Shown: piece by piece, positions 44,916 through 54,150 of the stretch
Layout of the letters: the number at the start of each line of letters is the position of its first letter
Numbering within the stretch: the stretch's first letter is position 1
From: WLMZ01 sp038227995
Lineage (GTDB): Bacteria; Actinomycetota; Acidimicrobiia; Acidimicrobiales; Ilumatobacteraceae
Direction: 5' to 3'
Assembly (NCBI GenBank): GCA_038227995.1
Contig: JBBRPP010000013.1
Coordinates: 1 to 64,000 of the forward strand
Length of the DNA: 64,000 nucleotides
Notes under the pieces: generated by a model
The model's input: only the letters and a program-made list of their open reading frames with translations
Databases searched by the model: none
Told to the model about the DNA's origin: nothing
Position numbers and translations under genes: made by a program

Positions 44916-44932
44916 CGCGTCAGCGCAGATCT
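44903..44932. terminator. 30-bp perfect palindrome at the GNAT stop codon
   Basis: AGATCTGCGCTGACG (44903-44917) is followed directly by its exact complement (44918-44932). It contains the TGA of the GNAT gene and lies between it and a convergent ATPase gene, so it probably terminates both. There is no loop spacer and no T-run. Confidence 0.65.
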
Positions 44933-44960
44933 CGCCGCGGCCGCGAATGGGTGCACGATG

Positions 44961-47900
44961 TCAAGGGACGACGTCCCATTTCGGCGCATCCACGGCCGAA
45001 TAGCGACAGCGCGTGCCCGTCACGATGGCCCGATCGAGATGATCTCGGAGCGCCGGCAGCACATCACCGATCGACGCGATGCTCATCCGAATTCGAGCGG
45101 ACACTGCTTTGCGGGCGCGCTCGCCCGGATGATTGGCGAACTGACGGGCACGTCCGGCCGGGCCAGTGACCCGCCCGAGTTCGGTGATCAATGCGTCGCG
45201 TTCCATCGCGATCCGCTCGATCCGTCCGCCGTCGTTGTCGCGCTCTGCCTCTGTTGCATCGTCGTCGATGTCAGCCAGCCGTCGGCGGTAGGAGTCGAGC
45301 GTCGCCCGATCGACGATGTCGCCCGAGCTCGTCGATCGATCGGGGCTTCCGACGAGGGCGAGCGCGTGCACGTCGGTACCGGGCCTGGCGAGGAGAAAGG
45401 CGATGTCTCGAACCCCCTTGGAATCCGCAACGCTGGCCTGCGCCCCGGCAAATTCGATGTGCCACACGGCTCCGGAGCGGCGGAATGACGCCACCGTCGC
45501 AGGCGTGAGCGAGGTGATGCCGGTGCCGGTGCCAATTCGATGGGCGTCCATCTCGGCCAGATAGGTGATCGCTCCGAGCCGCTGATATGCCGCCCGCGCC
45601 TGTCGGGAGAACTGGTCCGAATCGTCTGTTCGTCCGAGTTCGACCGCGAGCAGACTGGCGGTCTGAGCGTGGCTGCCGGCGAAGGCAACGACAGCCCCGT
45701 TGACACCACACGTGTGCGCAAGAGGAGCCACGTCGGCGAGCAACCGGGCGCAGAGCTGGTGATCTGCGAGGGCGACGGCGGCCCAACTCAATTCGCGGAT
45801 GAAGACCGACCACAGGTACGAACGATCCGCCTGCCACGTCCCAAGGCTCAACACGGCCTCCGCATTCAACCGGGCACGCTCGATGTCACCGGCTCGCGCG
45901 TGGAAACCCGCGGCCACCGCATTGGCGTGCACAGGAGCTCCCGTCCAATGCTGCATCGCTTCATCTGCGAACTGCTGCAACTCGTGCGCGACCCCGCGAG
46001 CGCGAACCAACTCAAGACGCTGCGACATGCGAACGTTGCCCGTATCCGGCTCGCGAATGCGCGTGCCCAGTGCGGTCGAGGTGTCGATTCGTCGCTCAGC
46101 GTCGTCGAGGTCGCCGTGCAGCATCGCCAGCGCAGCGCGACGAGTTTCCGCTGTGTATCGGTGACGCGGTTGGGCGAGTTGGTCGAGGATCGAGAAGCAC
46201 TCGTCGAGCGCGACGAGATGCGCCGCCGAACCACGTTCGAGTTCCGCGTTGGCAAGCAGCAGCAGACCCTCGGCAAGTCGTTCGGCATCACGTGATCGAC
46301 GAGCGAGCACAACGATCTCTTCCGCGATCGCAGCGCGCTCATCCGCTGTTCCCGGTGTCCACAGGACATCGTGCCGAGCGAGTAGGCAGACCATGAGGGC
46401 GTCGCTGTCGCTGCCCTGCCGACCGAGATGGAGAGCACGCACGCTGAGTGGTTCGGCCCGAGGACGGTCGGCCGCTACGGAATGCTGTAGTTCTCGCGCC
46501 AGCGTCGCGGTGAGACGCGCCTCCAAGGCGAGGTTCGCGCCGCCGAGGTGTTCGAGCGCAGCCTCCAGATCGATGGTGAGCTCATCGCGACGAGCGGAGA
46601 ACTGTGAGCCGAGCTGAGTCGACGCAAGCGCGACCCTGCCGAGTCGGCTGCGATCCGCTGACCGCTGCGCGAGATCGCGGGCGACGCGCAGCAAACCTCT
46701 CGCATCGAGCGGGCTTCCGCTCCGCGTCAAGGCATCGGCCTCGGCGAGAAGGATGTCGATCATTGCATCGTCGGACACCGTCACGCCTGCCGCCACGACG
46801 GCCGTTCGAAGTCGTCGCAGAAGAGCACTCGCATCGGTGAACGCAAGGGCGCGAGAGTCAGCGGCTGCCGCGGCCAACGTCCATCGAATTGCACGTTCTG
46901 CGCCGTCGGCTGCGACGGCCAGCGTGAAGTGTCGAGCGATCTCGGCCGGGCTCGTCGCGATCCCGCGGTCGTGGCGATCCTCGAGCGCGCCGCCGACCGC
47001 TCGGTGCATGAGCGCTCGCCGCGGAGCCGCGATGCCGGCGAGCAACGTCTCGCGGATCAGGTCGTGGCCGAACGTCGGTACGCCGTCGTCGGCCGTCACG
47101 ATCACACCCGCCTCGATCGCCTCCCGGATGGCAGCATCGACCTCATCATCGTCGACCTCGAGCGCGCGAGCGACCACGTCCGACGACAGGCGGTTGCCGA
47201 TCAAGGACGCTCCTTCGAGGACATTGCGTGTCGGCCGCGACAACGGACGCAGTCGGCGTTCGATCGCCTCACGAACGGCAGCCGGAACCAGAGTCCCTCC
47301 CACGACGTCGGCGATCGAGAGCAGCGCCAATTCACGAGCAAAGAATGGGTGGCCGGCGCTGCGACGGTGGATCTCTGCCGTGACCTCTGCCGCGACCGGC
47401 GCGCCTCGAACCCGTTCGATGAGCACGTGCACCGCAGCAGCGTCGAGTCCACCGAGTTCGAGATGGTCCGCGTGCGAGATCACGCTGTTCAGCCGGTCAC
47501 GCGAACGTGGCGTCAGCTCGTCGGGCCGGTACAGACCGATGATGCCGACGCCGGCCGTGACCCCATTCGAGGCGATGAAGTCGAGCAAGGCCAACGACGA
47601 GTCATCGGCCCAGTGCAGATCGTCGAGCACGATCAACAGCGGAGCCTGGATCGCGAGCGCGTGCAGCCACGTGCACACGGCATCCCAGAGCAGCAGCGCG
47701 CTCGTCCCCTCCGAGACAGGTTCGTCAGCGCCGGCCGCAACCGTGACGATGTTGGCCAGCAATCGACGATCGTCGCCGGCCAGCTCACGGGCGAGTCCGA
47801 CGCCGAATGCGCGGGCGACCCCGTTGAGTGCTTGGGTCCACGGCCAATAGCCGGGTGCTCCGCCACCGTCCAGGCACGTACCCCACCCGAGCCGACATCC

Positions 47901-48107
47901 TGACGACGTGGCGGCTGCGCGCACCAACGTCGTCTTCCCGATTCCAGCCGGCCCGACGACGACAGCGACGGCACCAACGTGTCGTCCGCGCTCGATCACG
48001 CCCTCCAGCAGCCCGAGCTGCACATCCCGCCCGATCAGACTGGGAGTCACCGCGGCATTCTCGCATGGCTCGGTGTCGCCGTCATCTGGCAATTCGCTCG
48101 ACCGCAT
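44961..48107 (-). CDS. large LuxR-type (LAL/MalT-like) AAA ATPase without a visible HTH
   Basis: This protein of about 1048 residues, from the ATG at 48107 (GTGs at 48158 and 48050 are alternatives), has Walker A 'VVVGPAGIGKTTLVR', Walker B 'LLIVLDDLHWADDSS', a long helical TPR-like middle and a C-terminal domain beginning 'FRRSGAVWHIEFAGAQASVADSKG', 'VRDIAFLLARPGTDVHALAL', seen in related signalling ATPases. No DNA-binding HTH is apparent at the C terminus, unlike LAL regulators. It may act as an ATP-driven signalling scaffold; its partner is unknown. Confidence 0.8.
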   Translation of the reverse strand: MRSSELPDDGDTEPCENAAVTPSLIGRDVQLGLLEGVIERGRHVGAVAVVVGPAGIGKTTLVRAAATSSGCRLGWGTCLDGGGAPGYWPWTQALNGVARAFGVGLARELAGDDRRLLANIVTVAAGADEPVSEGTSALLLWDAVCTWLHALAIQAPLLIVLDDLHWADDSSLALLDFIASNGVTAGVGIIGLYRPDELTPRSRDRLNSVISHADHLELGGLDAAAVHVLIERVRGAPVAAEVTAEIHRRSAGHPFFARELALLSIADVVGGTLVPAAVREAIERRLRPLSRPTRNVLEGASLIGNRLSSDVVARALEVDDDEVDAAIREAIEAGVIVTADDGVPTFGHDLIRETLLAGIAAPRRALMHRAVGGALEDRHDRGIATSPAEIARHFTLAVAADGAERAIRWTLAAAAADSRALAFTDASALLRRLRTAVVAAGVTVSDDAMIDILLAEADALTRSGSPLDARGLLRVARDLAQRSADRSRLGRVALASTQLGSQFSARRDELTIDLEAALEHLGGANLALEARLTATLARELQHSVAADRPRAEPLSVRALHLGRQGSDSDALMVCLLARHDVLWTPGTADERAAIAEEIVVLARRSRDAERLAEGLLLLANAELERGSAAHLVALDECFSILDQLAQPRHRYTAETRRAALAMLHGDLDDAERRIDTSTALGTRIREPDTGNVRMSQRLELVRARGVAHELQQFADEAMQHWTGAPVHANAVAAGFHARAGDIERARLNAEAVLSLGTWQADRSYLWSVFIRELSWAAVALADHQLCARLLADVAPLAHTCGVNGAVVAFAGSHAQTASLLAVELGRTDDSDQFSRQARAAYQRLGAITYLAEMDAHRIGTGTGITSLTPATVASFRRSGAVWHIEFAGAQASVADSKGVRDIAFLLARPGTDVHALALVGSPDRSTSSGDIVDRATLDSYRRRLADIDDDATEAERDNDGGRIERIAMERDALITELGRVTGPAGRARQFANHPGERARKAVSARIRMSIASIGDVLPALRDHLDRAIVTGTRCRYSAVDAPKWDVVP

Positions 48108-48184
48108 CTTCCGCGATGCAGCCGGATCGAGCGCATCTGTTGTTGAGCACCGAGTCACGGTGTCATCAACAGGAGGGAACGATC

Positions 48185-49036
48185 ATGAACTTCGATCCGA
48201 ATCAATACAAGATCACCACCCGGCAGCAATGGGAGGACGCGGCAGAGGCCTGGCATCGTTGGGGGCCGACGCTGGAGACATGGCTCGGGCCGGCAACCGA
48301 GCAGATGCTCGACGCGGCCGGGATCACCGTGGGGAGCCGAGTCCTCGATGTCGCCGCTGGCGCCGGCGGCCAGTCGATCGTCGCGGCGCACCGTGTCGGC
48401 AGCACGGGCGACGTACTGGCGACGGACATCTCACCCACGATCCTCACCTATGCCGCGAAGGCGGCCGCCGAGGCGGGGGTGACCAACGTCCGCACCGCCG
48501 AGGCCGACGGCGAAGCCCTCGGCGGGCAGTCCGAAGGCGCCTTCGATGCCGTGATCTCACGTGTCGGTTTGATCTACTTTCCCGACCAGCAGAAGGCGCT
48601 CGCGGGTATCCGCCGGGTCCTACGAATCGGCGGCCGGTTCGCCGCCGTCGTGTATTCCACGCCGGCCAAGAACGAGTTCTTCTCGATCCCGGTCTCGATC
48701 ATCCGCGAGCGCGCCGGCCTGGGCGCACCCCTGCCCGGACAGCCGGGGCCGTTCAGCCTCGGCCATCCAGGCGCGCTGGAAGGCGCGTTGACATCTGCCG
48801 GATTCCACGACGTCACGGTTCAAGCGATCCCCTCGCCCCTGCGGCTTCCGACCGCCGCGGACTGCGTTCGCTTCGAACGTGAATCGTTCGGTGCGCTGCA
48901 TCAGATGCTCTCCGGAGTTGCGGCCGAACAACGTGACGGCGTGTGGGCCGACATCGAGTCGGCGCTGTCGCAGTTCCAGACGGCGACAGGTTTCGAGGGG
49001 CCGTGCGAAATGCTGGTCGCCAGCGGCACGCGCTGA
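48185..49036 (+). CDS. class I SAM-dependent methyltransferase
   Basis: This 283-residue protein has motif I 'VLDVAAGAGGQSIVAAHRVG' and 'GDVLATDISPTIL', motif II 'AFDAVISRVGLIYFPD' and 'ALAGIRRVLRIGGRFAAV'. This is the UbiE/small-molecule type. AGGAGG precedes the ATG at a good distance. It is divergent from the ATPase gene, with about 80 nt between, and substrates are unknown. Just past the stop the bases GATGCC repeat three times. Confidence 0.85.
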   Translation: MNFDPNQYKITTRQQWEDAAEAWHRWGPTLETWLGPATEQMLDAAGITVGSRVLDVAAGAGGQSIVAAHRVGSTGDVLATDISPTILTYAAKAAAEAGVTNVRTAEADGEALGGQSEGAFDAVISRVGLIYFPDQQKALAGIRRVLRIGGRFAAVVYSTPAKNEFFSIPVSIIRERAGLGAPLPGQPGPFSLGHPGALEGALTSAGFHDVTVQAIPSPLRLPTAADCVRFERESFGALHQMLSGVAAEQRDGVWADIESALSQFQTATGFEGPCEMLVASGTR

Positions 49037-49086
49037 TGCCGATGCCGATGCCGATGACGGAGCACTGACGCTGGCGCTCACCTCGC

Positions 49087-49404
49087 CTACTGGATGACCC
49101 GTCCGCTCAACCTCGCGACCTCGGCGAAAAAGGCACGTACCTGAGCCTCTTCGTCGACCGACAGCTCGAGCCACCGTTGCCCGATCACGTTGCCGACTTC
49201 TGCTCCGTAAAGAACGGGACCGGCATGATCGGCAACCTGGCCGAACGACAGCCGCCTCCGATCGTTGCGCTTGACCTCGACCTGGACCGCCGACCACGCA
49301 ACCGGCATTCGCGCCGAGTCGTTGAAGCTGCGCTGGAAGACTTCGATGACGGCACCGTCGAAGATGATGAGGGCATCGGCGACGGCGAGCTGCATCGTGG
49401 TCAT
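49087..49404 (-). CDS. hypothetical protein, DUF4429-like
   Basis: From the ATG at 49404 this is a 105-residue protein with beta-rich pattern ('DALIIFDGAVIEVFQR', 'VQVEVKRNDRRRLSFGQV', 'LYGAEVGNVIGQRWLELS') and a final helix 'EAQVRAFFAEVARLSGRVI'. It resembles small actinobacterial PH-like or DUF4429-type domains, but the match is weak. It lies just after the omega-amidase gene on the same strand. Confidence 0.5.
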   Translation of the reverse strand: MTTMQLAVADALIIFDGAVIEVFQRSFNDSARMPVAWSAVQVEVKRNDRRRLSFGQVADHAGPVLYGAEVGNVIGQRWLELSVDEEAQVRAFFAEVARLSGRVIQ

Positions 49405-49429
49405 CTCGGCAGCGTATGCACCGGCCGGT

Positions 49430-50242
49430 TCAGAAGGTGCGACGGTCGCGCAGGAACTGGAACCGCTCGCGAGTGGACGCGACATGAGCAGCGCTGATGT
49501 CGGCGAGCAGAATCGACTCTGATCTCGCCGCAGTCGCCAGCAGTTCGCCGAGCGGATCGATGATCCTGCTGTCACCGCAGTAGGCGATGCCGTTGCCGTC
49601 GCCGACCCGGTTGCAACCGACGACGTACGCCTGGTTCTCGATCGCCCGCGCCTGCAGCAGCGCTTGCCAGTGCAGGCGACGGGCCTCGGGCCAGTTGGCC
49701 GGAACGAGGTAGAGATCGGTCTGCTTCGCCAGCTGCCAGAACTCGTCGGCGAAACGCAGGTCGTAACAGACCAGCGGGCTGACGCTCAGGCCCTCGATCT
49801 CGATGGTCTGCAGCTGATCGCCCGCACGGAAGTACTTGTCCTCACCGCCGTAGGTGAACGGGTGGATCTTGCGATAGCGATGCACGGTGCCGTCGGGACC
49901 GGCCAGGACGAAGCTGTTGTACGGACGCTGATCGTCGGCCGCGGCATCAGCCGGGATCTCGGGGCAGGTGCCGCCGACCCACAGCCCGTTGGTGCGTGCC
50001 TGATCGATGATGAACTGCGACGACGGCCCACCCTCGGGTTCACCGATCGGTCGGTCGGTGACGAAGCCCGTGCTGAAGGTCTCGGTGAGCAGTGCGATGC
50101 GGGCACCGGCGCCGGCAGCTGCCTTCACCAGCGGTGCGCAATGCTCGAAGTTTGCATCGCGGTCGCCCCATACGATGTCGTGCTGGATCGCCGCGATGCG
50201 GACACTGTCGCCGGTGGCGGTGGCGGTGGGGGCGGCGGTCAT
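49430..50242 (-). CDS. nitrilase-superfamily omega-amidase
   Basis: This 270-residue carbon-nitrogen hydrolase has the Glu-Lys-Cys triad in 'LLTETFSTGF', 'YRKIHPFTYG' and 'PLVCYDLRFADEF'. The N-terminal extension to 50377 in the same frame is not supported. It follows the aminotransferase gene with an ATGA overlap. In known pathways such a pair converts glutamine-derived alpha-ketoglutaramate to 2-oxoglutarate after transamination, so that role is inferred here. Confidence 0.85.
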   Translation of the reverse strand: MTAAPTATATGDSVRIAAIQHDIVWGDRDANFEHCAPLVKAAAGAGARIALLTETFSTGFVTDRPIGEPEGGPSSQFIIDQARTNGLWVGGTCPEIPADAAADDQRPYNSFVLAGPDGTVHRYRKIHPFTYGGEDKYFRAGDQLQTIEIEGLSVSPLVCYDLRFADEFWQLAKQTDLYLVPANWPEARRLHWQALLQARAIENQAYVVGCNRVGDGNGIAYCGDSRIIDPLGELLATAARSESILLADISAAHVASTRERFQFLRDRRTF

Positions 50243-51411
50243 GTGCGCAAACCCTTCAGACGAGAGACAGCTTCGTCGAGGACGTCCAGCCGCTTGCTGT
50301 ACGCGAATCGCACGAGGTGCCGGCCGCGCCGTGGATCGGTGTAGAAGACCTCGTTGGGGATCGCAACGACGCCGCATCGGTCGGGCAGTTCGAGACAGAA
50401 CGCCATGCCATCACCGTCGGCGCGCAGCGGCCGGATGTCGACCGTCACGAAGTAAGTGCCTTGCGGGCGGAACACGTCGAAGCCGGCTTCGACCAGACCG
50501 TCGCACAACCGGTCGCGCTTGCCTTGCAGATCGGCCGCGATGTCGACGAAGAACTGATCAGGCAGGCGCAGACCGATGGCGATCGCCGGCTGGAACGGGC
50601 CGCTGCTGACGTACGTCAGGTTCTGCTTCACCGTGCGCGCCGCGGCGACGATCGGCGCCGGACCGACCATCCACCCGACCTTCCAACCGGTGGAGTTGAA
50701 CGTCTTGCCGCCGGACGAGATCGTGAGCGTGCGCTCGCGCATGCCGGGCAGCGTTGCCATCGGGATGTGGGCCAGCCCGTCGAACGTCAGGTGTTCGTAC
50801 ACCTCGTCGGTCACGACGATCAGATCGTGTTCGATCGCGATGTCGGCGATCGCCTGCAACTCGTCGCGGGTGAACACCTTGCCGGTGGGGTTGTGCGGCG
50901 AGTTGAGCAGGATCAGCTTGGTACGTGGCGTGATTGCCGCGCGGAGTTCGTCGATGTCGACGCCGTACGTCGGCGGATGCATCGTGACGGGCCGCACGTG
51001 GCCGCCCGCCATCGCGATGCACGCGGCGTAGATGTCGAAGCTGGGCTCGAACATGACGACTTCGTCGCCGGTGTCGAGCAGACCGATGAACGTGCTCGCC
51101 AATGCCTCGCTGGCGCCGGCCGTCACGAGCACTTCGGTGTCGGGATCGAATGTCATCCCGTAGAACCGTTGCTGGTGCTCGACGATCGCGGCGCGCAATG
51201 AAGGCACGCCGATGGCCGGCGGGTATTGGTTCTGACCGCTGTTGATCGCTTCGATCGCGGCATCGAGGACCTCGCGCGGACCATCGGTGTCGGGGAAACC
51301 CTGGCCGAGGTTGACCGAGTTGGTTGCGACCGCGAGCGCCGACATCTTGCCGAAAATCGTGGTCGAGTAGCCCTGCATCCGGGCGGCGAGGTATGGCAGG
51401 CGATCAGACAT
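50239..51411 (-). CDS. class I/II PLP aminotransferase, glutamine/methionine-type
   Basis: This 390-residue fold-type I enzyme has 'VNLGQGFPDTDGP', 'NSPHNPTGKVFTRDEL', 'VTDEVYEHLTFDG' and the PLP-binding Lys in 'SSGGKTFNSTGWKVGW'. This is the kynurenine/glutamine transaminase K or methionine aminotransferase (MtnE-like) subgroup. It overlaps the omega-amidase gene by 4 nt and the deaminase gene by 8 nt, so all three form one operon. Substrates are probably methionine, glutamine or related keto acids. Confidence 0.88.
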   Translation of the reverse strand: MSDRLPYLAARMQGYSTTIFGKMSALAVATNSVNLGQGFPDTDGPREVLDAAIEAINSGQNQYPPAIGVPSLRAAIVEHQQRFYGMTFDPDTEVLVTAGASEALASTFIGLLDTGDEVVMFEPSFDIYAACIAMAGGHVRPVTMHPPTYGVDIDELRAAITPRTKLILLNSPHNPTGKVFTRDELQAIADIAIEHDLIVVTDEVYEHLTFDGLAHIPMATLPGMRERTLTISSGGKTFNSTGWKVGWMVGPAPIVAAARTVKQNLTYVSSGPFQPAIAIGLRLPDQFFVDIAADLQGKRDRLCDGLVEAGFDVFRPQGTYFVTVDIRPLRADGDGMAFCLELPDRCGVVAIPNEVFYTDPRRGRHLVRFAYSKRLDVLDEAVSRLKGLRT

Positions 51412-51835
51412 CGAGGGCCTCCCGACCGAGATGTTGCGGGCGGAGGTGTTCCGGACCGAACGAGAACGGCAGCAGTTGGTCGAGCGAGAACGTCGCCCGG
51501 ACACCGCTTCCATCGGCGGCGTAGATCGGCGTGTCGAGCGCAGCGAACTCGCGGATGCGCTGCCGACAACCGCCGCAGCACGTGCCGAGATCGTCGCCGT
51601 CGCACACCGTGAGCACCGCGACGATGGTGCGTTCGCCGGCGCCGACCATCGCCGCGATCGCGCTGGCTTCGGCGCAGGTTCCCTGCGGATACGCCGCGTT
51701 CTCGACGTTGCAGCCGGCGAAGATCCGGCCGGTCGAGGTCAAGACCGCGGCACCGACCCGATACTTCGAATACGGCGCATGCGCATGCTGCTGAACGGCG
51801 AGAGCAGCTGCGAAGAGTTCGTCCACCCGGTTCAC
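51404..51835 (-). CDS. cdd: cytidine deaminase
   Basis: This 143-residue protein has the zinc motif 'GTCAEASAIAAMV' (C-A-E), 'CCGGCRQRIREF' in place of the usual PCGxCRQ pair, and 'AHAPYSKYRVGAAVLT' with 'GCNVENAAYPQGTC', which mark tetrameric cytidine deaminases. It converts cytidine or deoxycytidine to uridine forms in pyrimidine salvage. It is first in the operon with the aminotransferase and omega-amidase, an unusual combination. Confidence 0.9.
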   Translation of the reverse strand: MNRVDELFAAALAVQQHAHAPYSKYRVGAAVLTSTGRIFAGCNVENAAYPQGTCAEASAIAAMVGAGERTIVAVLTVCDGDDLGTCCGGCRQRIREFAALDTPIYAADGSGVRATFSLDQLLPFSFGPEHLRPQHLGREALDV

Positions 51836-51888
51836 GTTGGCGACGTTACCGCGGGCGGCGAACGATTCCGATCGACCAGACTCGCGCC

Positions 51889-52740
51889 ATGACAGATGCG
51901 ACGGCGCCCTCGACTCGGTCGATGTTCGCGGGAGGCGACCAGGCCTACCTGCGCGACCGCCAGTACGCGAACGGGTCGAAGCTGGCGAGCCGGGCGAGGC
52001 TTCACAGCAAGTACACGACCGGCCCGATGTCCTTCTACGACTTCGTGATGGGCAACCTCGATCTGCGGCCGAACTCCGACGTCCTCGAAGCGGGCTGCGG
52101 AACGGGCTGGCTGTGGGCTGATTCCACGATTTTGCCGCCCGGCGGTGTGCGGTTGACGGTCACCGATCTGTCGCCCGGCATGGTGGCGGAGGCCGTCGAT
52201 CGGATCTCATCCGCTCAACGACTCGCCTCCGTCACCGGTGAGACCGCCGACCTGCAACGGCTGCCGTTCGCGGATGCCTCGTTCGACACCGTCGTCGCCA
52301 ACCACATGCTCTACCACCTCCCCGACCCGTTGCTGGGCGTCGCTGAATTGGCTCGGGTCGTGCGGCCGGATGGGCTCGTCTTCGCCTCCACCAACGGTCG
52401 CCGCCACATGCGCGAGATATGGGAGATCCGGGCCGAGGTCTTCGGCACGCCGACCCTCGACAACACCGTCGACGTCTTCGGTGTCGAGACCGGATTCCCC
52501 CAGCTGCGCGACCGGTTCGCGTCGGTGCACTGGCTGCAGCATCCGGATGTGCTCCGCTGCACCGACCCGGCCGACGTCCTCGACTACATCTGCTCCGTGC
52601 CGCCCGGCGAGGACGCGACCGACGCACAGTTGCGGCACCTGACGCAGCTCGTGAAAGACCGATTCGAAGCCGAAGGCGGCGTCATGACGATCACGAAGGA
52701 CAGCGGCGCGTTCCTGTGCCGCAAGCCGCTGCGAATCTGA
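51889..52740 (+). CDS. class I SAM-dependent methyltransferase
   Basis: This 283-residue protein has motif I 'DVLEAGCGTGWLWAD' at about residues 64-78, 'LTVTDLSPGMVAEAV', 'FDTVVANHMLYHLPDPLLGV' and 'VRPDGLVFASTNGRRHM'. These are the motifs of UbiE/Coq5-like small-molecule methyltransferases. It is divergent from the deaminase operon. Substrate unknown. Confidence 0.85.
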   Translation: MTDATAPSTRSMFAGGDQAYLRDRQYANGSKLASRARLHSKYTTGPMSFYDFVMGNLDLRPNSDVLEAGCGTGWLWADSTILPPGGVRLTVTDLSPGMVAEAVDRISSAQRLASVTGETADLQRLPFADASFDTVVANHMLYHLPDPLLGVAELARVVRPDGLVFASTNGRRHMREIWEIRAEVFGTPTLDNTVDVFGVETGFPQLRDRFASVHWLQHPDVLRCTDPADVLDYICSVPPGEDATDAQLRHLTQLVKDRFEAEGGVMTITKDSGAFLCRKPLRI

Positions 52741-52828
52741 AAACAACTCTGTCACACCCCTCGCGTACGGTTCGAGGCGTTGATCTTCCCCGGTCATGTT
52801 CGACGGTTTCGGCTGTTCTGTTTCGTTC

Positions 52829-52861
52829 GTTGTCGTCGTTGTCGTCGTTGTCGTCGTTGTT
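52829..52861 (+). repeat. 9-bp tandem repeat, about 3.6 copies, upstream of the DUF222-HNH gene
   Basis: GTTGTCGTC is repeated exactly three times (52829-52855) with a partial fourth copy. It lies about 25-55 nt before the HNH gene start, inside the presumed promoter or leader. Confidence 0.8.
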
Positions 52862-52884
52862 GGTGATCGCTCGAGGGGAGGTGT

Positions 52885-54141
52885 GTGGTGGGGTTTGTGA
52901 CGGTGGAAGCGGTGTCGTTGGAAACGATGAACCCGTCGTGGTTGAGCCGTGAGGAAGTGTTGGAGAAGATGCGGATGGCGGCGTACATCCGGTCCTGGCT
53001 CGACGCGAAAGACATCGTCCTCGCCCGTCGTCTGGCCGAGTTGGCTGACATCACGCCGTCAGCGCCGCCACCAGAAGCCGACATCGCCGCCGCGGGGAAC
53101 GTGAGCCGGTCGCAGGCTGCGAAGAACGTGAAACGTGCCAGGGCTGCCGCGGATGTGCCTGAGGTCGAGGATCTGTTGGCGTCTGGCGGGGTGACGGTCG
53201 AACATGTCGACGCGTTGGGTCGGGCCTTGGCCCGGTTGAGTGCTGAGCATCGGCTGCTGCTCGCCGCCGACGGCGCCCGCCTGGCGGCGATCGCAGCACG
53301 ATCGACTCCGGAGGCGTTCGACAAGTTCTTGAAGGTGGAGATCGCCCGACTCGACCGACGTGAAGCCGGTGACCGGCTGGAACGTCAGAAGCGGGCGTGC
53401 CGGTTGCGGTCGTGGACCGATCGTGGAACCGGGATGGTGTGCGGCCGCTTCGAACTCGACCCCGAATCGGGCCTCGCGTTTCTGGGCCGTTTGGACAACG
53501 CGGTCGACACCCTGTTCCACGACAAGACCCCCGACACCTGCCCTGCAGGTGACGGCCGCCACGACCACTTGCGGGCCCTGGCCTTGATCCGACTCGTCGA
53601 CGGCCGCCTCGTCAGCGACAAAGACGGTGAGGAACCCGATGAGATGTGCCGGACCGACAAACGCACCGAAGTCATCGTCCTGATCGACTTGGAGACGCTG
53701 TTGTCGGGGCTGCACGAACATTCGGTGATCGGCAACGGACACGGCATCGACCTGCCGGTCGAGTCGTATCGGCGGATGGCCTGCCAAAACGCCATCATCC
53801 CGATCGTGCTCGACTCCGACGGCGTCGTACTCGACATGGGCCGATCCACACGACTCGCCACCACAGCACAACGACGAGCGTTGATCGCCATGTACGACAC
53901 CTGCGCGGTGCCCGGCTGCTGCGTGTCATCACGGCACTGCCAACCCCACCACATCCACTGGTGGCGCAACAACGGCTCCACGGATCTCGACAACTTGATC
54001 CCGTTGTGCTCCAAACACCACCACGCCGTGCACGAAGGCGGCTGGCAACTCCACCTCGCACCCAACCGTTCACTGACGATCACCTACCCCGACGGCACCA
54101 TCCAAACCACCGGACCACCAGCGCGACAGCGGGTCGCCTGA
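52885..54141 (+). CDS. DUF222/13E12-type HNH endonuclease
   Basis: This 418-residue protein has the DUF222 N-terminal helical region (about residues 1-230) and a C-terminal HNH nuclease motif 'CAVPGCCVSSRHCQPHHIHWW' with 'NLIPLCSKHHHAVHEGGW'. This is the 13E12 repeat family, often multi-copy in actinobacteria and thought to be mobile or recombination-active. GGGGAGG lies before the tandem GTGs at 52885 and 52888. It ends in a hairpin shared with the convergent SGNH gene. Confidence 0.85.
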   Translation: MVGFVTVEAVSLETMNPSWLSREEVLEKMRMAAYIRSWLDAKDIVLARRLAELADITPSAPPPEADIAAAGNVSRSQAAKNVKRARAAADVPEVEDLLASGGVTVEHVDALGRALARLSAEHRLLLAADGARLAAIAARSTPEAFDKFLKVEIARLDRREAGDRLERQKRACRLRSWTDRGTGMVCGRFELDPESGLAFLGRLDNAVDTLFHDKTPDTCPAGDGRHDHLRALALIRLVDGRLVSDKDGEEPDEMCRTDKRTEVIVLIDLETLLSGLHEHSVIGNGHGIDLPVESYRRMACQNAIIPIVLDSDGVVLDMGRSTRLATTAQRRALIAMYDTCAVPGCCVSSRHCQPHHIHWWRNNGSTDLDNLIPLCSKHHHAVHEGGWQLHLAPNRSLTITYPDGTIQTTGPPARQRVA

Positions 54142-54150
54142 CGGTCAGGC
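54136..54150. terminator. 15-bp hairpin spanning two convergent stop codons
   Basis: GCCTGA, CGG, TCAGGC: the left arm holds the HNH gene's TGA and the right arm the minus-strand SGNH gene's TGA. It is short but perfectly placed to end both transcripts. Confidence 0.5.
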
